Shown here in pieces: positions 27,066 through 36,196 of a stretch of DNA of 64,000 nucleotides. This DNA is from Gardnerella vaginalis (GTDB lineage: Bacteria > Actinomycetota > Actinomycetes > Actinomycetales > Bifidobacteriaceae): the NCBI RefSeq assembly GCF_040427915.1, contig NZ_JBETXJ010000002.1, positions 186,001 to 250,000 on the forward strand, given 5' to 3'. The notes beneath the pieces are model-generated. The model was not told the DNA's origin. It made no database searches and saw only the letters and a program-made list of their open reading frames with translations. The translations under genes were made by a program, and so were the position numbers. The first letter of the stretch is position 1; every line of letters begins with the position of its first letter.

Positions 27066-28351
27066 ACGACGAACTTTTCGATACAGCGGTTGCTGGCGAC
27101 TCCACTGTTGACACAACCATCAAGCCTACCGACGTAGACTATAGTACTACTAACAACATCACAGAAGATGTTGACTTTCTAACAATTCTTACAGGAATAT
27201 TGCCAAACGGAAACAATATTTATAATAAAAACTCAAACGAAGCTAAGGAAAAGTCGCAAGCAACCAGCGGTGAAAAAGCCGAAGAAACTCAAGACCAAAA
27301 CCAAATAGAAACACATAAAAAACATCATCTTTTATGGCATAGAAAACAATCAAACGCAGAAACTACTGAGAAAGCTAGCACAACACCACAATTTACACAA
27401 CTGCCATGCGCGCCAAAAAACGAAGACACAAGTGGAATATTTGACAATCGAGACGGAAAAATCTTCGACTCAGCAACCCGACTGCGACTACACACAATAA
27501 TCGGAGCGTGCCTGATGAACGGCATTGCAGACAGCCGCGTAAGCGCACTAATGCACCTCTTGCAATGGCAAGAAAATACGCGACTCATAGCAATAGCTGG
27601 CACATACGAAACACTCGACATAAACGAAGACAGTCCAACGCGCAAAACAACAACTCACACGCCGCAAAACAACACAGACACTTTACGACGAACCATATGG
27701 ACGCAACTTGGCGCATGTGGAGCATACGATGCGATAGTAGACCGCGTTCAAAAAGACGCAATTACATCTAGAACAAAAACATGGAAAATAGCCGCAAAAC
27801 CGCAAGCAAAAGAAAACGATGAATTTCCCGCCCCGTCACACATAATCATCCTAGCTTTAAAAGAAAACCCAAACCAAGACGCGCTAAACAAACTTTGCGA
27901 AGTATTTACAAAATCAGGTAAGCCAATTTGCATAAGCGAAATTGCAGTCGGCGCACAAAAAATATGCGAAGAAATCACAGCAACTCTAGCAGCGCTTGCT
28001 GTTGCGCCATCTGTAACACATTTGCCACAAATAATACGCTGCGACGACGTACTGCCAGAGCGCGCGCTTATAGGCGACGAAACTGCCATAGAAACCTTAT
28101 ATACTAAGGTGTATCAGAGCTTGGCACCATACAACCCAGACGACCCGACTTTGCAAACTGTAGATGCTTTCTTGCGATTTGGTGGCGCATTAGACCAAAC
28201 TTCACACAACCTTAATGTGCACCCAAACACAATACGATACCGACTGCGCAAAGTTGCACAAACAACAGGCTGGGACGCCACTGACCCTAGAGAAGCATAC
28301 GTTTTACAAACTGCGATTACGATTGGGCGCATCCGCGATTCTGCGCGCTAA
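27062..28351 (+). CDS. PucR/FasR-like helix-turn-helix regulator
   Basis: This is a 429-residue protein with a C-terminal PucR-type helix-turn-helix, seen in SHNLNVHPNTIRYRLRKVAQTTGW (about residues 380-403). The family includes FasR, the activator of actinobacterial fatty-acid synthesis, and birA next door would fit that theme; this is inference. The N-terminal 110 residues are low-complexity and charged, and may be a poorly conserved extension. Copy C of the recurring word lies in its first codons. GGAGGTG four to five bases before the ATG is a very strong ribosome-binding site. Confidence 0.78.
   Translation: MNDELFDTAVAGDSTVDTTIKPTDVDYSTTNNITEDVDFLTILTGILPNGNNIYNKNSNEAKEKSQATSGEKAEETQDQNQIETHKKHHLLWHRKQSNAETTEKASTTPQFTQLPCAPKNEDTSGIFDNRDGKIFDSATRLRLHTIIGACLMNGIADSRVSALMHLLQWQENTRLIAIAGTYETLDINEDSPTRKTTTHTPQNNTDTLRRTIWTQLGACGAYDAIVDRVQKDAITSRTKTWKIAAKPQAKENDEFPAPSHIIILALKENPNQDALNKLCEVFTKSGKPICISEIAVGAQKICEEITATLAALAVAPSVTHLPQIIRCDDVLPERALIGDETAIETLYTKVYQSLAPYNPDDPTLQTVDAFLRFGGALDQTSHNLNVHPNTIRYRLRKVAQTTGWDATDPREAYVLQTAITIGRIRDSAR
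27087..27101 (+). repeat. VAGD-word copy C
   Basis: CGGTTGCTGGCGACT, read as AVAGDST near the start of the PucR-type regulator. The copy diverges after the first 15 bases. Confidence 0.6.
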
Positions 28352-28373
28352 GGCAGAAAGAGCTAAAACAAAA

Positions 28374-28423
28374 AGCGCCGAAAACAATGCATTCTATTGA
28401 AAGAACACACTATTTTCAGCGCT
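28374..28423. terminator. Bidirectional terminator between the regulator gene and rplA
   Basis: AGCGCCGAAAA (28374-28384) pairs with TTTTCAGCGCT (28413-28423) with one mismatch. The minus-strand reading is followed by TTTTTGTTTT, so it ends the rplKA message. It also lies just after the convergent regulator stop. Confidence 0.7.
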
Positions 28424-28454
28424 AATAAAATTACTCAGCTATGCTTGGATAAAA

Positions 28455-29150
28455 TCACGCAGCAATGCTTGCGATGTCCACTGGAACACCAGGAGCCATC
28501 GTAGAGGTAATCGTTACCTTAGTAATGTAACGACCCTTGATGGTTGTTGGCTTCAAGCGGCGAATCTCATCGGCAACAGCCTTGAAGTTCTCTTCAAGAG
28601 CCTTCTCGTCGAAGGAAAGCTTGCCAAAGAGGAAGGAAAGATTGCCCTGACGATCAACGCGGAACTCAATCTTACCACCCTTAATATCGGCAACAGCCTT
28701 GGCAACATCCATTGTAACGGTGCCAGTCTTAGGATTTGGCATCAAGCTACGAGGACCAAGCACACGACCAAGGCGACCAACCTTGCCCATCATGTCTGGG
28801 GTTGCAACAACGGCATCGAAGTCAAGGAAGCCACCGGCAACCTTCTCGATAAGCTCGTCATCACCAACGATGTCTGCGCCAGCTTCTTGAGCCTCAGTAG
28901 CCTTTGGACCACGAGCAAACACCAAAACCTTAGCGGTTTTACCAGTGCCATTAGGCAAGTTCACAACGCCACGAACCAACTGATCCGCCTTGCGAGGATC
29001 CACATTAAGGCGCATAACAGCCTCAGCAGACTCGTCAAAAGCGTGCTTTGGCATGCTCTTAAGCAAAGCAATAGCCTCAGCTGGGGTGTAAAGGTTGTTG
29101 CGGTCAATCTTCTCAGCCGCTTCACGATACTTCTTAGAACGCTTCACCAT
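28455..29150 (-). CDS. rplA: 50S ribosomal protein L1
   Basis: L1 binds 23S rRNA at the ribosome stalk. The 231-residue protein starts [16 protein letters not shown] and contains the conserved [50 protein letters not shown] and the C-terminal [19 protein letters not shown] segments. ATG at 29150 matches the family start; an upstream GTG at 29159 is less likely. It follows rplK by only 15 bases. Confidence 0.98.
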   Translation of the reverse strand: MVKRSKKYREAAEKIDRNNLYTPAEAIALLKSMPKHAFDESAEAVMRLNVDPRKADQLVRGVVNLPNGTGKTAKVLVFARGPKATEAQEAGADIVGDDELIEKVAGGFLDFDAVVATPDMMGKVGRLGRVLGPRSLMPNPKTGTVTMDVAKAVADIKGGKIEFRVDRQGNLSFLFGKLSFDEKALEENFKAVADEIRRLKPTTIKGRYITKVTITSTMAPGVPVDIASIAA

Positions 29151-29165
29151 TTTTTCCACTCACTT

Positions 29166-29597
29166 TCAGTCGGTAACGGTAATACCCATCGAGCGAGCAG
29201 TGCCCGCGATAATCTTCATACCAGCTTCAACATCTCGTGCAGAAAGATCTGGCATCTTGATTTCGGCGATTTCGCGCACCTGAGCCTTAGTCACAGAGCC
29301 AACCTTGTGGGTCAATGGGTTCTCGGTGCCCTTAGGAATGCCAGCAGCCTTAAGCAACAAAGCAGCAGCTGGTGGAGTCTTAAGAATAAATGTGAAGGAA
29401 CGATCTTCGTAAACTGTGATCTCTACTGGGACGATCTGACCCATCTTGTCCTTCGTCTGGTCGTTATAGGCCTTGCAGAAGTCCATGATGTTTACGCCGT
29501 GGGAGCCTAAAGCAGGACCCAGTGGTGGGGCTGGATTTGCTTTACCAGCCTGAATCTCGAGCTTAATAAGCGCAGAGACTTTCTTTTTTGGAGCCAT
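29166..29597 (-). CDS. rplK: 50S ribosomal protein L11
   Basis: L11 forms part of the GTPase-associated centre and is the thiostrepton site. The 143-residue protein starts [20 protein letters not shown] and shows [22 protein letters not shown] and the C-terminal [23 protein letters not shown] at 29597, with AAAGAAG upstream, is the family start; an in-frame ATG at 29630 is rejected. No nusG or secE precedes it here, so rplKA is a separate two-gene unit. Confidence 0.98.
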   Translation of the reverse strand: MAPKKKVSALIKLEIQAGKANPAPPLGPALGSHGVNIMDFCKAYNDQTKDKMGQIVPVEITVYEDRSFTFILKTPPAAALLLKAAGIPKGTENPLTHKVGSVTKAQVREIAEIKMPDLSARDVEAGMKIIAGTARSMGITVTD

Positions 29598-29807
29598 AAT
29601 ATGGTTCTTCTTTCTTTTGAAGCGGTTCATCCGGCGCCCTAAAACGTTGATATTAAGCCGTTTTAAGGATCCTCCCGCAACTTATATTGCTGTGCTGTGC
29701 TAGCGGATTACTCCTCCAGTCACAAGCCTTCCTATTATGCCACTTTGCCGCGACGATTTGGTGACACAAGATGTAGTGCGATTGTACTGAATTTTGGTGT
29801 TTTTGTC

Positions 29808-29938
29808 GTTAGCGCGGTCTAAGCGCGCTAACGTCTTCGCCGCACAGAAGCAGTGCTTCTGCTTTGAGCGGCTCAGCGCTCCGAATTGCTTTTTCGCGCT
29901 ACGCTTTAAGCGAAAAGGCAGGTCGTCGCGCACGTTTG
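29808..29938 (+). repeat. Family 2 multi-hairpin repeat (copy 1)
   Basis: Three stems follow one another. GTTAGCGC/GCGCTAAC spans 29808-29832. A GCCGC/GCGGC stem encloses a variable CAGAAGCA/TGCTTCTG hairpin. GCTTTTTCGC pairs with GCGAAAAGGC across a loop containing GCTACGC. The element lies between rplL and rplK and no coding frame explains it. The remainder of the 29598-30137 spacer should hold the rplKA promoter, which I could not place. Confidence 0.8.
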
Positions 29939-29976
29939 TTTACGTTTTGGGTCAAATGGGAAACAAATGCGGGAAT
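29936..29976 (+). repeat. Family 1 repeat, single copy
   Basis: One short unit with CACGTTTGTTTACG on the left and AACAAATGCGGG on the right, abutting the family 2 element. The left arm is diverged and the stem imperfect. Confidence 0.6.
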
Positions 29977-30005
29977 GTAGATCGTATGTTACGTACATAC
30001 AAAAA

Positions 30006-30043
30006 GCGGCAAGGAATCCGTGAAACCACGAAAACCTTGCCGC
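30006..30043 (-). terminator. rplJL terminator
   Basis: GCGGCAAGG (30006-30014) pairs perfectly with CCTTGCCGC (30035-30043). On the minus strand the stem is followed directly by five T. It lies about 95 bases beyond the rplL stop. Confidence 0.9.
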
Positions 30044-30137
30044 ATTCAACACGCATTCGCGACTAGCGCATTAGCAAATCGCTAACTAGCAAATTGCACT
30101 AGCAACCAGCCGCTCGCGTTAACAAAAGAGCCTAGAA

Positions 30138-30521
30138 CTACTTAAGTTCAACAGTTGCGCCGGCTTCTTCGAGAGCAGCCTTAGCCTTGTCAGCGTCTTC
30201 CTTCTTAGCCTTCTCGAGGACTGGCTTTGGAGCATTGTCAACAATGTCCTTAGCTTCCTTCAAGCCGAGGCCAGTCAAAGCCTTAACAGCCTTGATGACG
30301 GCAACCTTCTGAGCACCTGCAGAAGCGAGGACAACGTCAAACTCGTCCTTCTCTTCCTCAGCAGCGCCAGCGGCAGCGGCTGGAGCAGCAGCAACAGCAG
30401 CTACAGGAGCAGCAGCCTCAACATCGAACTTCTCTTCAAAGGCCTTGACGAACTCAGAAAGCTCGACGAGGGTCATTTCACCGAAAGCTTCAAGAAGCTC
30501 TTCGCTAGTGAGCTTAGCCAT
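30138..30521 (-). CDS. rplL: 50S ribosomal protein L7/L12
   Basis: L7/L12 forms the flexible multimeric stalk that recruits translation factors. The 127-residue protein has the N-terminal dimerisation helix ([22 protein letters not shown]), an Ala-rich hinge at about residues 35-55, and the globular C-terminal domain with [37 protein letters not shown] seven bases before ATG at 30521 supports this start. It follows rplJ by 96 bases. Confidence 0.98.
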   Translation of the reverse strand: MAKLTSEELLEAFGEMTLVELSEFVKAFEEKFDVEAAAPVAAVAAAPAAAAGAAEEEKDEFDVVLASAGAQKVAVIKAVKALTGLGLKEAKDIVDNAPKPVLEKAKKEDADKAKAALEEAGATVELK

Positions 30522-30617
30522 AATGGCTTCCTTTCTTACTTGGCCAGACACACCTTGTGCCTTAGAGCCATAACATTTTTATTATTTTTTGGTCTCATGC
30601 AGCAAGCTGCAAGGGAA

Positions 30618-31139
30618 TCAAGCGGCCTTTTCCTGCTTCTCGCGCAAAGCGTCGATAGTACGCACTGCCTTGGTTGGCAAAGCGTTGAACAGGTAGGCGG
30701 CCTTGGACATGGTGCCCTTGAGCGCGCCAGCCATCTCGGAAAGCAATTCTGGGCGAGACTTGAGGTCTGCCAGCTGCTTGGCGCCTTCGGCATCGTAAAC
30801 GGTTCCATCTGCGAAACCGCCCTTGATGACGAGGGTCTTATTCTCTTTGGCAAAATCACGCAAGGTCTTAGCAGCCTCAATGAAATCGCCCTTTACAAAG
30901 GTGATTGCAGTTGGGCCAGCAAGAAGCTCATCAAGACCTTCAATGCCCGCTTCCTTAGCGGCGATGCGAGCAAGCGTATTCTTAGCCACAGAGTAGGAAG
31001 TATCGCGGCCTAGCTTTTCGCGCAGAGAAGAAATCTGCGGAACTGTAAGCCCGCGGTACTCGGTAAGGTAGACAGCGTCGGCGTTACGGAACAAATCCGT
31101 AAGCTCTGCAACTACCGCTTCCTTTTCGGGCCTCTTCAT
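30618..31139 (-). CDS. rplJ: 50S ribosomal protein L10
   Basis: L10 anchors the L7/L12 stalk to 23S rRNA and, as the L10-L12 complex, usually represses its own mRNA leader. The 173-residue protein shows MKRPEKEAVVAELTDLFRNADAVYLTEYRGLTV, RDTSYSVAKNTLARIAAKEAG and a C-terminal helix for L12 binding. GGAAGGAA precedes the ATG. A leader of about 205 bases with an attenuator lies upstream. Confidence 0.98.
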   Translation of the reverse strand: MKRPEKEAVVAELTDLFRNADAVYLTEYRGLTVPQISSLREKLGRDTSYSVAKNTLARIAAKEAGIEGLDELLAGPTAITFVKGDFIEAAKTLRDFAKENKTLVIKGGFADGTVYDAEGAKQLADLKSRPELLSEMAGALKGTMSKAAYLFNALPTKAVRTIDALREKQEKAA

Positions 31140-31183
31140 GGCGTTCCTTCCTAAATTGGCCGTCGGAATGGAAATAACATATC

Positions 31184-31208
31184 AAAAAAGCCCTGCGCAC
31201 GGCAGAGC
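31184..31208 (-). terminator. Attenuator in the rplJ leader
   Basis: GCTCTGC (31202-31208) pairs with GCAGGGC (31190-31196) on the minus strand with one wobble, followed by six T. It lies between the rplJ promoter and start codon. It fits transcription attenuation in an L10-type leader; a separate CCAACG/CGTTGG hairpin lies further upstream. Confidence 0.7.
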
Positions 31209-31349
31209 ATCCAAAAAACACATAGTGTTAAAAAGTTTGTGACCAATCGCAAATAAATTGCAACAATCACTGCTCAACCTGTGCTGGCATGACACATCAT
31301 TTTCAGGAATCTTGCGACTCCACCAACGGTCTGTGGTTTACGTTGGGTA

Positions 31350-31378
31350 ATTTTAATACCCACACGCGACAATGTCAA
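31350..31378 (-). promoter_or_regulatory. rplJL promoter
   Basis: On the minus strand, TTGACA (31373-31378) and TAAAAT (31350-31355) have an exact 17-base spacing. The predicted transcript start at about 31343 gives a leader of about 205 bases. Confidence 0.85.
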
Positions 31379-31434
31379 TATTTTTTCGCAAACTTTATAA
31401 TTTATTTTTATTTAAGATTATTTATTTAAGATTA

Positions 31435-31531
31435 TTTAAGAGCGCACTCAACACGCACGGTTGCTGGCGACTTATCCCAAACTAAAGCGGAAAAGTCGAA
31501 AGCAACCGTACGCACCAAATACGCTCTTAAA
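31435..31531. repeat. Intergenic nested palindrome carrying VAGD-word copy D
   Basis: TTTAAGAGCG (31435) pairs with CGCTCTTAAA (31522-31531), ACGGTTGCT (31457) with AGCAACCGT (31501-31509), and GACTT (31469) with AAGTC (31493-31497). The left inner arm is the recurring word (31458-31476). It lies between the NCS2 permease stop and the rplJ promoter and may serve as a 3' structure for the permease message. Confidence 0.75.
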
Positions 31532-31590
31532 ATAATTAATTAAATTAATATCTAACTAATATCTAACTTAACTAATACAAACTAACAGAT

Positions 31591-32985
31591 TTACAAAACT
31601 GCGTTAGCAACAAAGTCAAGAATGAACAAAAGCGAAACAATCCAAAGCATTGGATGAACGTCTTTAGCACGCTTCTTGCAAGTCATAACTAAGCAATACA
31701 TAATAAATCCAGCGGCAATGCCGTAAGAAATCGAGTAAGAGAACGCCATAAACACTGCGGCGAAGAACGCAGGAATAGCTTCGGAAATATCATCCCAAGC
31801 AATCTCCTTCAACGAGCTTGCCATCATGCAACCTACAACTACAAGCACGCCAGCCGTAGCAGCCGCAGGAACAGCGCTAGCCAAAGGCGCAAGCACAATC
31901 GAAAGCGCAAAGCACACAGAAACAACTACAGAAGTCAAACCAGTACGACCACCAGCACCAATACCAGCAGCAGACTCAACATAAGTAGTGGTGTTAGAAG
32001 TACCGCAAATTGCGCCAACCGAAGTTGCAATCGAATCAGCAAACAGCGCGCGATCCATCTTGGAGCTAAAGCCAGAGCCATTTTCCAAAGCCTTCTCATC
32101 TGCCTCAGAGAAAATGCCAGTTCTGCGGCCAGTGCCAATAAACGTGCCAAGAGTGTCGAAAGTATCCGACATAGAGAAGGCGAAAATAGTTACCAAAACA
32201 AGTGGAATGCGTGCTGGATTAGAGAAGAGAGCAGGGAAACCTTGCGGACCAAAAATAGCACCAAAGGTGGTTGGAAGCTGAGCAAAAGCATCCGTAACAG
32301 AAACGGCATTATTTAACGAAGTCAAGCTAAGCGGAATGCCAATTAAAGAGGTTGCAATAATCGTAATAAGCAAGCTTGCGCGAACCTTAAGAACAGTAAG
32401 AACAATAGCCAAAACAAGTCCAATAAGGAATAGCCACAAAACAGGATTGTTAATAACCGCAAGACCTGGAATAGCAGCGGTTGGCTTACTCTTAGCAGCG
32501 GCAGCAGGATCCTTGGAAGTAAAGGTGATTAAGCCAACGCTCATAATACCAACGTATGCAACGAATAAACCAATGCCACCACCAATCGCGTGTTGCAGCG
32601 AAGTTGGGATGGCACGAATAATCATCTTACGAATCTTAGTAACGGTAATAATAATGTTAATCAAACCGCACAAGAACACCATGCACATTGCTTCTTGCCA
32701 CGTAAAATGCAAGCCAAAGCACACTGTGTATGTGAAGAATGCGTTAAGACCCATTCCAGCAGCTTGAGCGTAAGGCACATTGGCGAACAAGCCCATAACA
32801 AGCGTGCCAATAATTGCTGCGATGATTGTAGCGAGGAAAACGCCACCTTTAGGCATGCCAGTTTGGCTTAAAATCATTGGGTTTACAACAATAATGTACG
32901 ACATTGCAAAGAATGTAGTGAGACCTGCAGTGATCTCCGTTGATACATTCGTGCCGTTTTCTTTGAGATGGAAGAACTTTTCCAT
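31591..32985 (-). CDS. NCS2 family purine permease (AzgA-like)
   Basis: This is a 464-residue membrane carrier for purine bases such as hypoxanthine, guanine or adenine. The start MEKFFHLKENGTNVSTEITAGLTTFFAMSYIIVVNP and the later FAFSMSDTFDTLGTFIGTGRR, GTSNTTTYVESAAGIGAGGRTGLTS and Pro/Ala-rich late helices are typical of the AzgA branch. ATG at 32985 gives the family N-terminus and has AAGGAA upstream; 26 extra residues from an upstream start are rejected. Adenine released by the two nucleosidases would be a plausible companion pool. Confidence 0.92.
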   Translation of the reverse strand: MEKFFHLKENGTNVSTEITAGLTTFFAMSYIIVVNPMILSQTGMPKGGVFLATIIAAIIGTLVMGLFANVPYAQAAGMGLNAFFTYTVCFGLHFTWQEAMCMVFLCGLINIIITVTKIRKMIIRAIPTSLQHAIGGGIGLFVAYVGIMSVGLITFTSKDPAAAAKSKPTAAIPGLAVINNPVLWLFLIGLVLAIVLTVLKVRASLLITIIATSLIGIPLSLTSLNNAVSVTDAFAQLPTTFGAIFGPQGFPALFSNPARIPLVLVTIFAFSMSDTFDTLGTFIGTGRRTGIFSEADEKALENGSGFSSKMDRALFADSIATSVGAICGTSNTTTYVESAAGIGAGGRTGLTSVVVSVCFALSIVLAPLASAVPAAATAGVLVVVGCMMASSLKEIAWDDISEAIPAFFAAVFMAFSYSISYGIAAGFIMYCLVMTCKKRAKDVHPMLWIVSLLFILDFVANAVL

Positions 32986-33289
32986 AAACTCTCTGTTCCT
33001 TGGTTTACAGCGCAAAAGACCAGAAAAAGCGTGGCGATAGCACTTGAGCAATCGCGGACGCAATTACATTTGGGCATTCACGCAGAGGTTACTGCGACTC
33101 GCTCGGCGCGCAAAGCACAAGCCGAATAAACACGCTAGAAAACTCGCGAGATTAGAAACGACTTATAGAACTTTGAACAACCGAACAGGTTCGACCTTAC
33201 GCGCACGTGCTGACCAAAGAAAATCAGGCAAGTGATCATTCAAAGAATCATTCAAAGAAAACGTGTAGTGAATCACACAAACGCAAAAA
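32986..33289. other. Gene-free spacer between the NCS2 permease and pstB
   Basis: About 300 bases with no credible gene, tRNA or strong terminator. It contains a small direct repeat, CATTCAAAGAATCATTCAAAG, in the pstB-proximal part. A purine riboswitch was looked for upstream of the permease and not seen. Confidence 0.5.
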
Positions 33290-34069
33290 TCACCCAAAGC
33301 GGCCAGAAATGTAGCGTTCCGCCTCCGTATTGCGCGGATTGTTGAACATAGTGGTAGTATCCGCAAAATACTCAAGATGCCCTGGTTTTCCAACCGCCTT
33401 AAGGTTAAAGAACGCAGTGTAATCGGCAACACGTGCCGCCTGTTGCATGTTGTGCGTTACGATCACAATCGTGTAATCGTGCTTAAGCTCGTTAATCAAA
33501 TCTTCTACAGCAAGAGTAGAAATCGGGTCAAGAGCAGAGCAAGGCTCGTCCATAAGCAGCACTTGCGGATGCACAGCCACAGCTCGCGCAATACAAAGTC
33601 GTTGCTGCTGGCCGCCAGAAAGCCCGATTCCTGGCTTATCGAGTCTATCTTTAACTTCGTTCCACAAATTAGCGCCGCGCAAAGCCCACTCAACTAAATC
33701 GTCGGCATCTTGCTTTGAAATATGGCGATTGTTTAAGCGAACTCCTGCAAGAACGTTTTCGCGAATAGACATTGTTGGGAAAGGATTTGGGCGCTGGAAC
33801 ACCATTCCAACATCTCGGCGAACAGCTACAGGGTCCACATCTTTGCCATACAAATCACGGCCTTCAAGCAACACCTGACCTTCTACGCGAGCGCCTGGAG
33901 TAATCTCGTGCATGCGATCTAAAGTGCGCAAAACCGTTGATTTTCCACATCCCGAAGGCCCAATAAAAGCCGTAACCTTGTTTGGCTCAATGCTTATGTT
34001 AACGTCTTCTACTGCTAGAAAATCACCATAGTAAATGTTCAAATGCTTAACATCAATGCGCTGACCCAT
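33290..34069 (-). CDS. pstB: Phosphate ABC transporter ATP-binding protein
   Basis: PstB powers high-affinity phosphate import. The 259-residue protein has Walker [10 protein letters not shown], the family-specific [17 protein letters not shown], signature [15 protein letters not shown], Walker [16 protein letters not shown] and H-loop [13 protein letters not shown]. It is the last of four pst genes on the minus strand, 51 bases after pstA. No phoU follows within this window. Confidence 0.97.
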   Translation of the reverse strand: MGQRIDVKHLNIYYGDFLAVEDVNISIEPNKVTAFIGPSGCGKSTVLRTLDRMHEITPGARVEGQVLLEGRDLYGKDVDPVAVRRDVGMVFQRPNPFPTMSIRENVLAGVRLNNRHISKQDADDLVEWALRGANLWNEVKDRLDKPGIGLSGGQQQRLCIARAVAVHPQVLLMDEPCSALDPISTLAVEDLINELKHDYTIVIVTHNMQQAARVADYTAFFNLKAVGKPGHLEYFADTTTMFNNPRNTEAERYISGRFG

Positions 34070-34120
34070 TTGCGCCTCACTTTCTAAAATCTATTTCGCT
34101 CTATTTCGACTTATTTCGCT

Positions 34121-35155
34121 CTATTTCGCTTTTACTGAAAACACGCGAGCCACAACTCGCCCAACAATATTCAATAGCAAAACAATCACAATCAAGGCAA
34201 GAGCTGCCGCCCATGCTCGCTCCATTGGAATCGTAGTAACGCACGAAGATGGCGCGTTAGCTGGGCAATTCGCCGAAAGCTTTGAATACTCTTGGTAAAC
34301 ATACACTGGCAAAGTGGTCATTTGTCCGTCAAAAAGATTGAAATTCGTGGATGCAATAAACCCAGCTGCCATTAAAAGCGGAGCCGTCTCTCCAATCACG
34401 CGTGCAACAGCAAGAATACAGCCAGAAACAATGCCAGGCAAAGCAGTGCGCAAAACAATTTTTGTAATCATACGCTGCTTTGTAACTCCTAGAGCAAGAG
34501 CTGCCTCTCTTAAATCATTCGGCACAATTTTTAGCATTTCTTGACACGACTTAACAACAGTTGGCAGCATAAGCAGCGAAAGCGCAACCGACCCTTCAAA
34601 ACCGTTGATTGTGCCAGGACCTACAAAAATCGTAAAGCTAGAAAACGCAAACAAGCCAGCCACAATAGAAGGTATTCCGCTCATAACGTCTACAACAAGA
34701 TTAATCATCCTAGCTAAGCGACTTCCTCGCGCGTACTCAATCAAATACACGGAGCACATAATTCCAATCGGAATCGAAATCAGCATTGCACCAAGCGTAA
34801 TCTCCAACGTTCCAATAATTGCGTGCAAAATACCGCCATAACCGCCTGTGCCAGTAGCAGAGCCACCAACTACATACGTCATATTATGCGTTAAAAAGTC
34901 AAGGTTTAGTCGCTTAATGCCGTTTACAATAGTCGTAAAAAGCAAAGAAAGAAGCGGAATTAGAGCAACTACAAAAGACAGGAAGATTAACACGCGCATA
35001 AACGCGTCTTTTCGCTTGCGACTTGCGATTCTAGAGCGCGTTGGGCGGAACTTGTTAAAGTCGATTTTTGGAGATTCGCTGCTGGCAACAATAGATCCAT
35101 CAGTCTGATTAACCTTAACAACCCCAACTTGTAACGATTCTGAATTTTGCATCAT
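34121..35155 (-). CDS. pstA: Phosphate ABC transporter permease PstA
   Basis: This is a 344-residue inner-membrane channel subunit. A hydrophilic N-terminal tail of about 50 residues, with basic SRIASRKRKDAFMR before the first helix, is followed by six membrane segments. The segment LALGVTKQRMITKIVLRTALPGIVSG marks the ATPase-contact loop. Its ATG overlaps the pstC stop (ATGA), and AAGGCGAG precedes it. Confidence 0.95.
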   Translation of the reverse strand: MMQNSESLQVGVVKVNQTDGSIVASSESPKIDFNKFRPTRSRIASRKRKDAFMRVLIFLSFVVALIPLLSLLFTTIVNGIKRLNLDFLTHNMTYVVGGSATGTGGYGGILHAIIGTLEITLGAMLISIPIGIMCSVYLIEYARGSRLARMINLVVDVMSGIPSIVAGLFAFSSFTIFVGPGTINGFEGSVALSLLMLPTVVKSCQEMLKIVPNDLREAALALGVTKQRMITKIVLRTALPGIVSGCILAVARVIGETAPLLMAAGFIASTNFNLFDGQMTTLPVYVYQEYSKLSANCPANAPSSCVTTIPMERAWAAALALIVIVLLLNIVGRVVARVFSVKAK

Positions 35156-36114
35156 GCACTCGCCTTTCCCGTGATTTTGCGAGCAATAAGGTTTACAGCG
35201 AATGAAATAACAAACAGCACCAAACCTGTAGCAATAAGCGCACTAACACCCAATCCGTTTGCTTCTGGATATTGCGCCGCTATGTTTGCTGCGATCGTCT
35301 GGTTTTGTGAAGCTTGCAAAATGTTGAATTTAAAGGTGAATCCTGGAGACAAAATCATAAGAACTGCCATTGTTTCGCCCAAAGCGCGACCAAGACCAAG
35401 CATAGATGCGGAGACGATTCCCGACTTTGCAAACGGCAAAACCGCTAGCTTTATCATTTCCCACTTTGTTGCACCAAGAGCGAGAGCGCCTTCTTGTTGC
35501 AATCGAGGAGCTTGCTGGAAAATATCTCGAGCCATAGAAGTTATAATCGGCAAAATCATAACAGCAAGAACAATACTAACGGTTGCAGCACTACGCGAAG
35601 GGCTTGCCGCAGGGCCTGCAAAAAGCGGAATCCAGCCAAAAATGTGCGAAATAAACTTCCAGAACGGGTATACTGCTGGAACCAACACCAATCCGCCCCA
35701 AAGACCGTAGATTACGGACGGAATTGCAGCAAGCAAATCAACCACACCGCTTAAAAATGGCACTATTTTTGGCGGAGCATAGTGGCTTATAAACAGCGCG
35801 ATTCCAATCGAAACAAAGAATGCAAGGAGCAGAGCGAGCGCAGACATAAGAACGGTTCCAAAAACCATCGGCGCTACGTAGCTCAGAAAATCATGCGCTT
35901 TGCCACCCGTAAAGTCCAAAAATACTTGACTTACTTGGCTTTTGTTTGCGCCTAGAATCGGCCACGCTTGAAACAGCAAGAACAGCGCCACAGCTGTAAG
36001 CACCATTAAAATCAGCAATCCGCATAAAAGCGCTACGCTTTTGAACACGCGGTCGGCAAAATGGCCACTTTTGTGCGCATCTTTACTGATTTCAGTTCTC
36101 CGTTTAGAACTCAC
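35152..36114 (-). CDS. pstC: Phosphate ABC transporter permease PstC
   Basis: This is the second 320-residue channel subunit. The first helix (VALLCGLLILMVLTAVALFLLF) is followed by six further segments, and the loop QEGALALGATKWEMIKLAVLPFAKSGIVSA contacts PstB. The start is GTG with AAAGGAG six bases upstream. It follows pstS by 82 bases and overlaps pstA by four. Confidence 0.95.
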   Translation of the reverse strand: MSSKRRTEISKDAHKSGHFADRVFKSVALLCGLLILMVLTAVALFLLFQAWPILGANKSQVSQVFLDFTGGKAHDFLSYVAPMVFGTVLMSALALLLAFFVSIGIALFISHYAPPKIVPFLSGVVDLLAAIPSVIYGLWGGLVLVPAVYPFWKFISHIFGWIPLFAGPAASPSRSAATVSIVLAVMILPIITSMARDIFQQAPRLQQEGALALGATKWEMIKLAVLPFAKSGIVSASMLGLGRALGETMAVLMILSPGFTFKFNILQASQNQTIAANIAAQYPEANGLGVSALIATGLVLFVISFAVNLIARKITGKASA

Positions 36115-36196
36115 TCATGCTCCTTTTGTAGTCATTATATAAATGCTATCAGTAGCAATATATTGACTACTCTAAAATCTTGGCAAAATACTATTT

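Noticed and set aside
32986-33060. Purine riboswitch upstream of the NCS2 permease
   Set aside because: The conserved purine-aptamer loops could not be found by eye in the leader.
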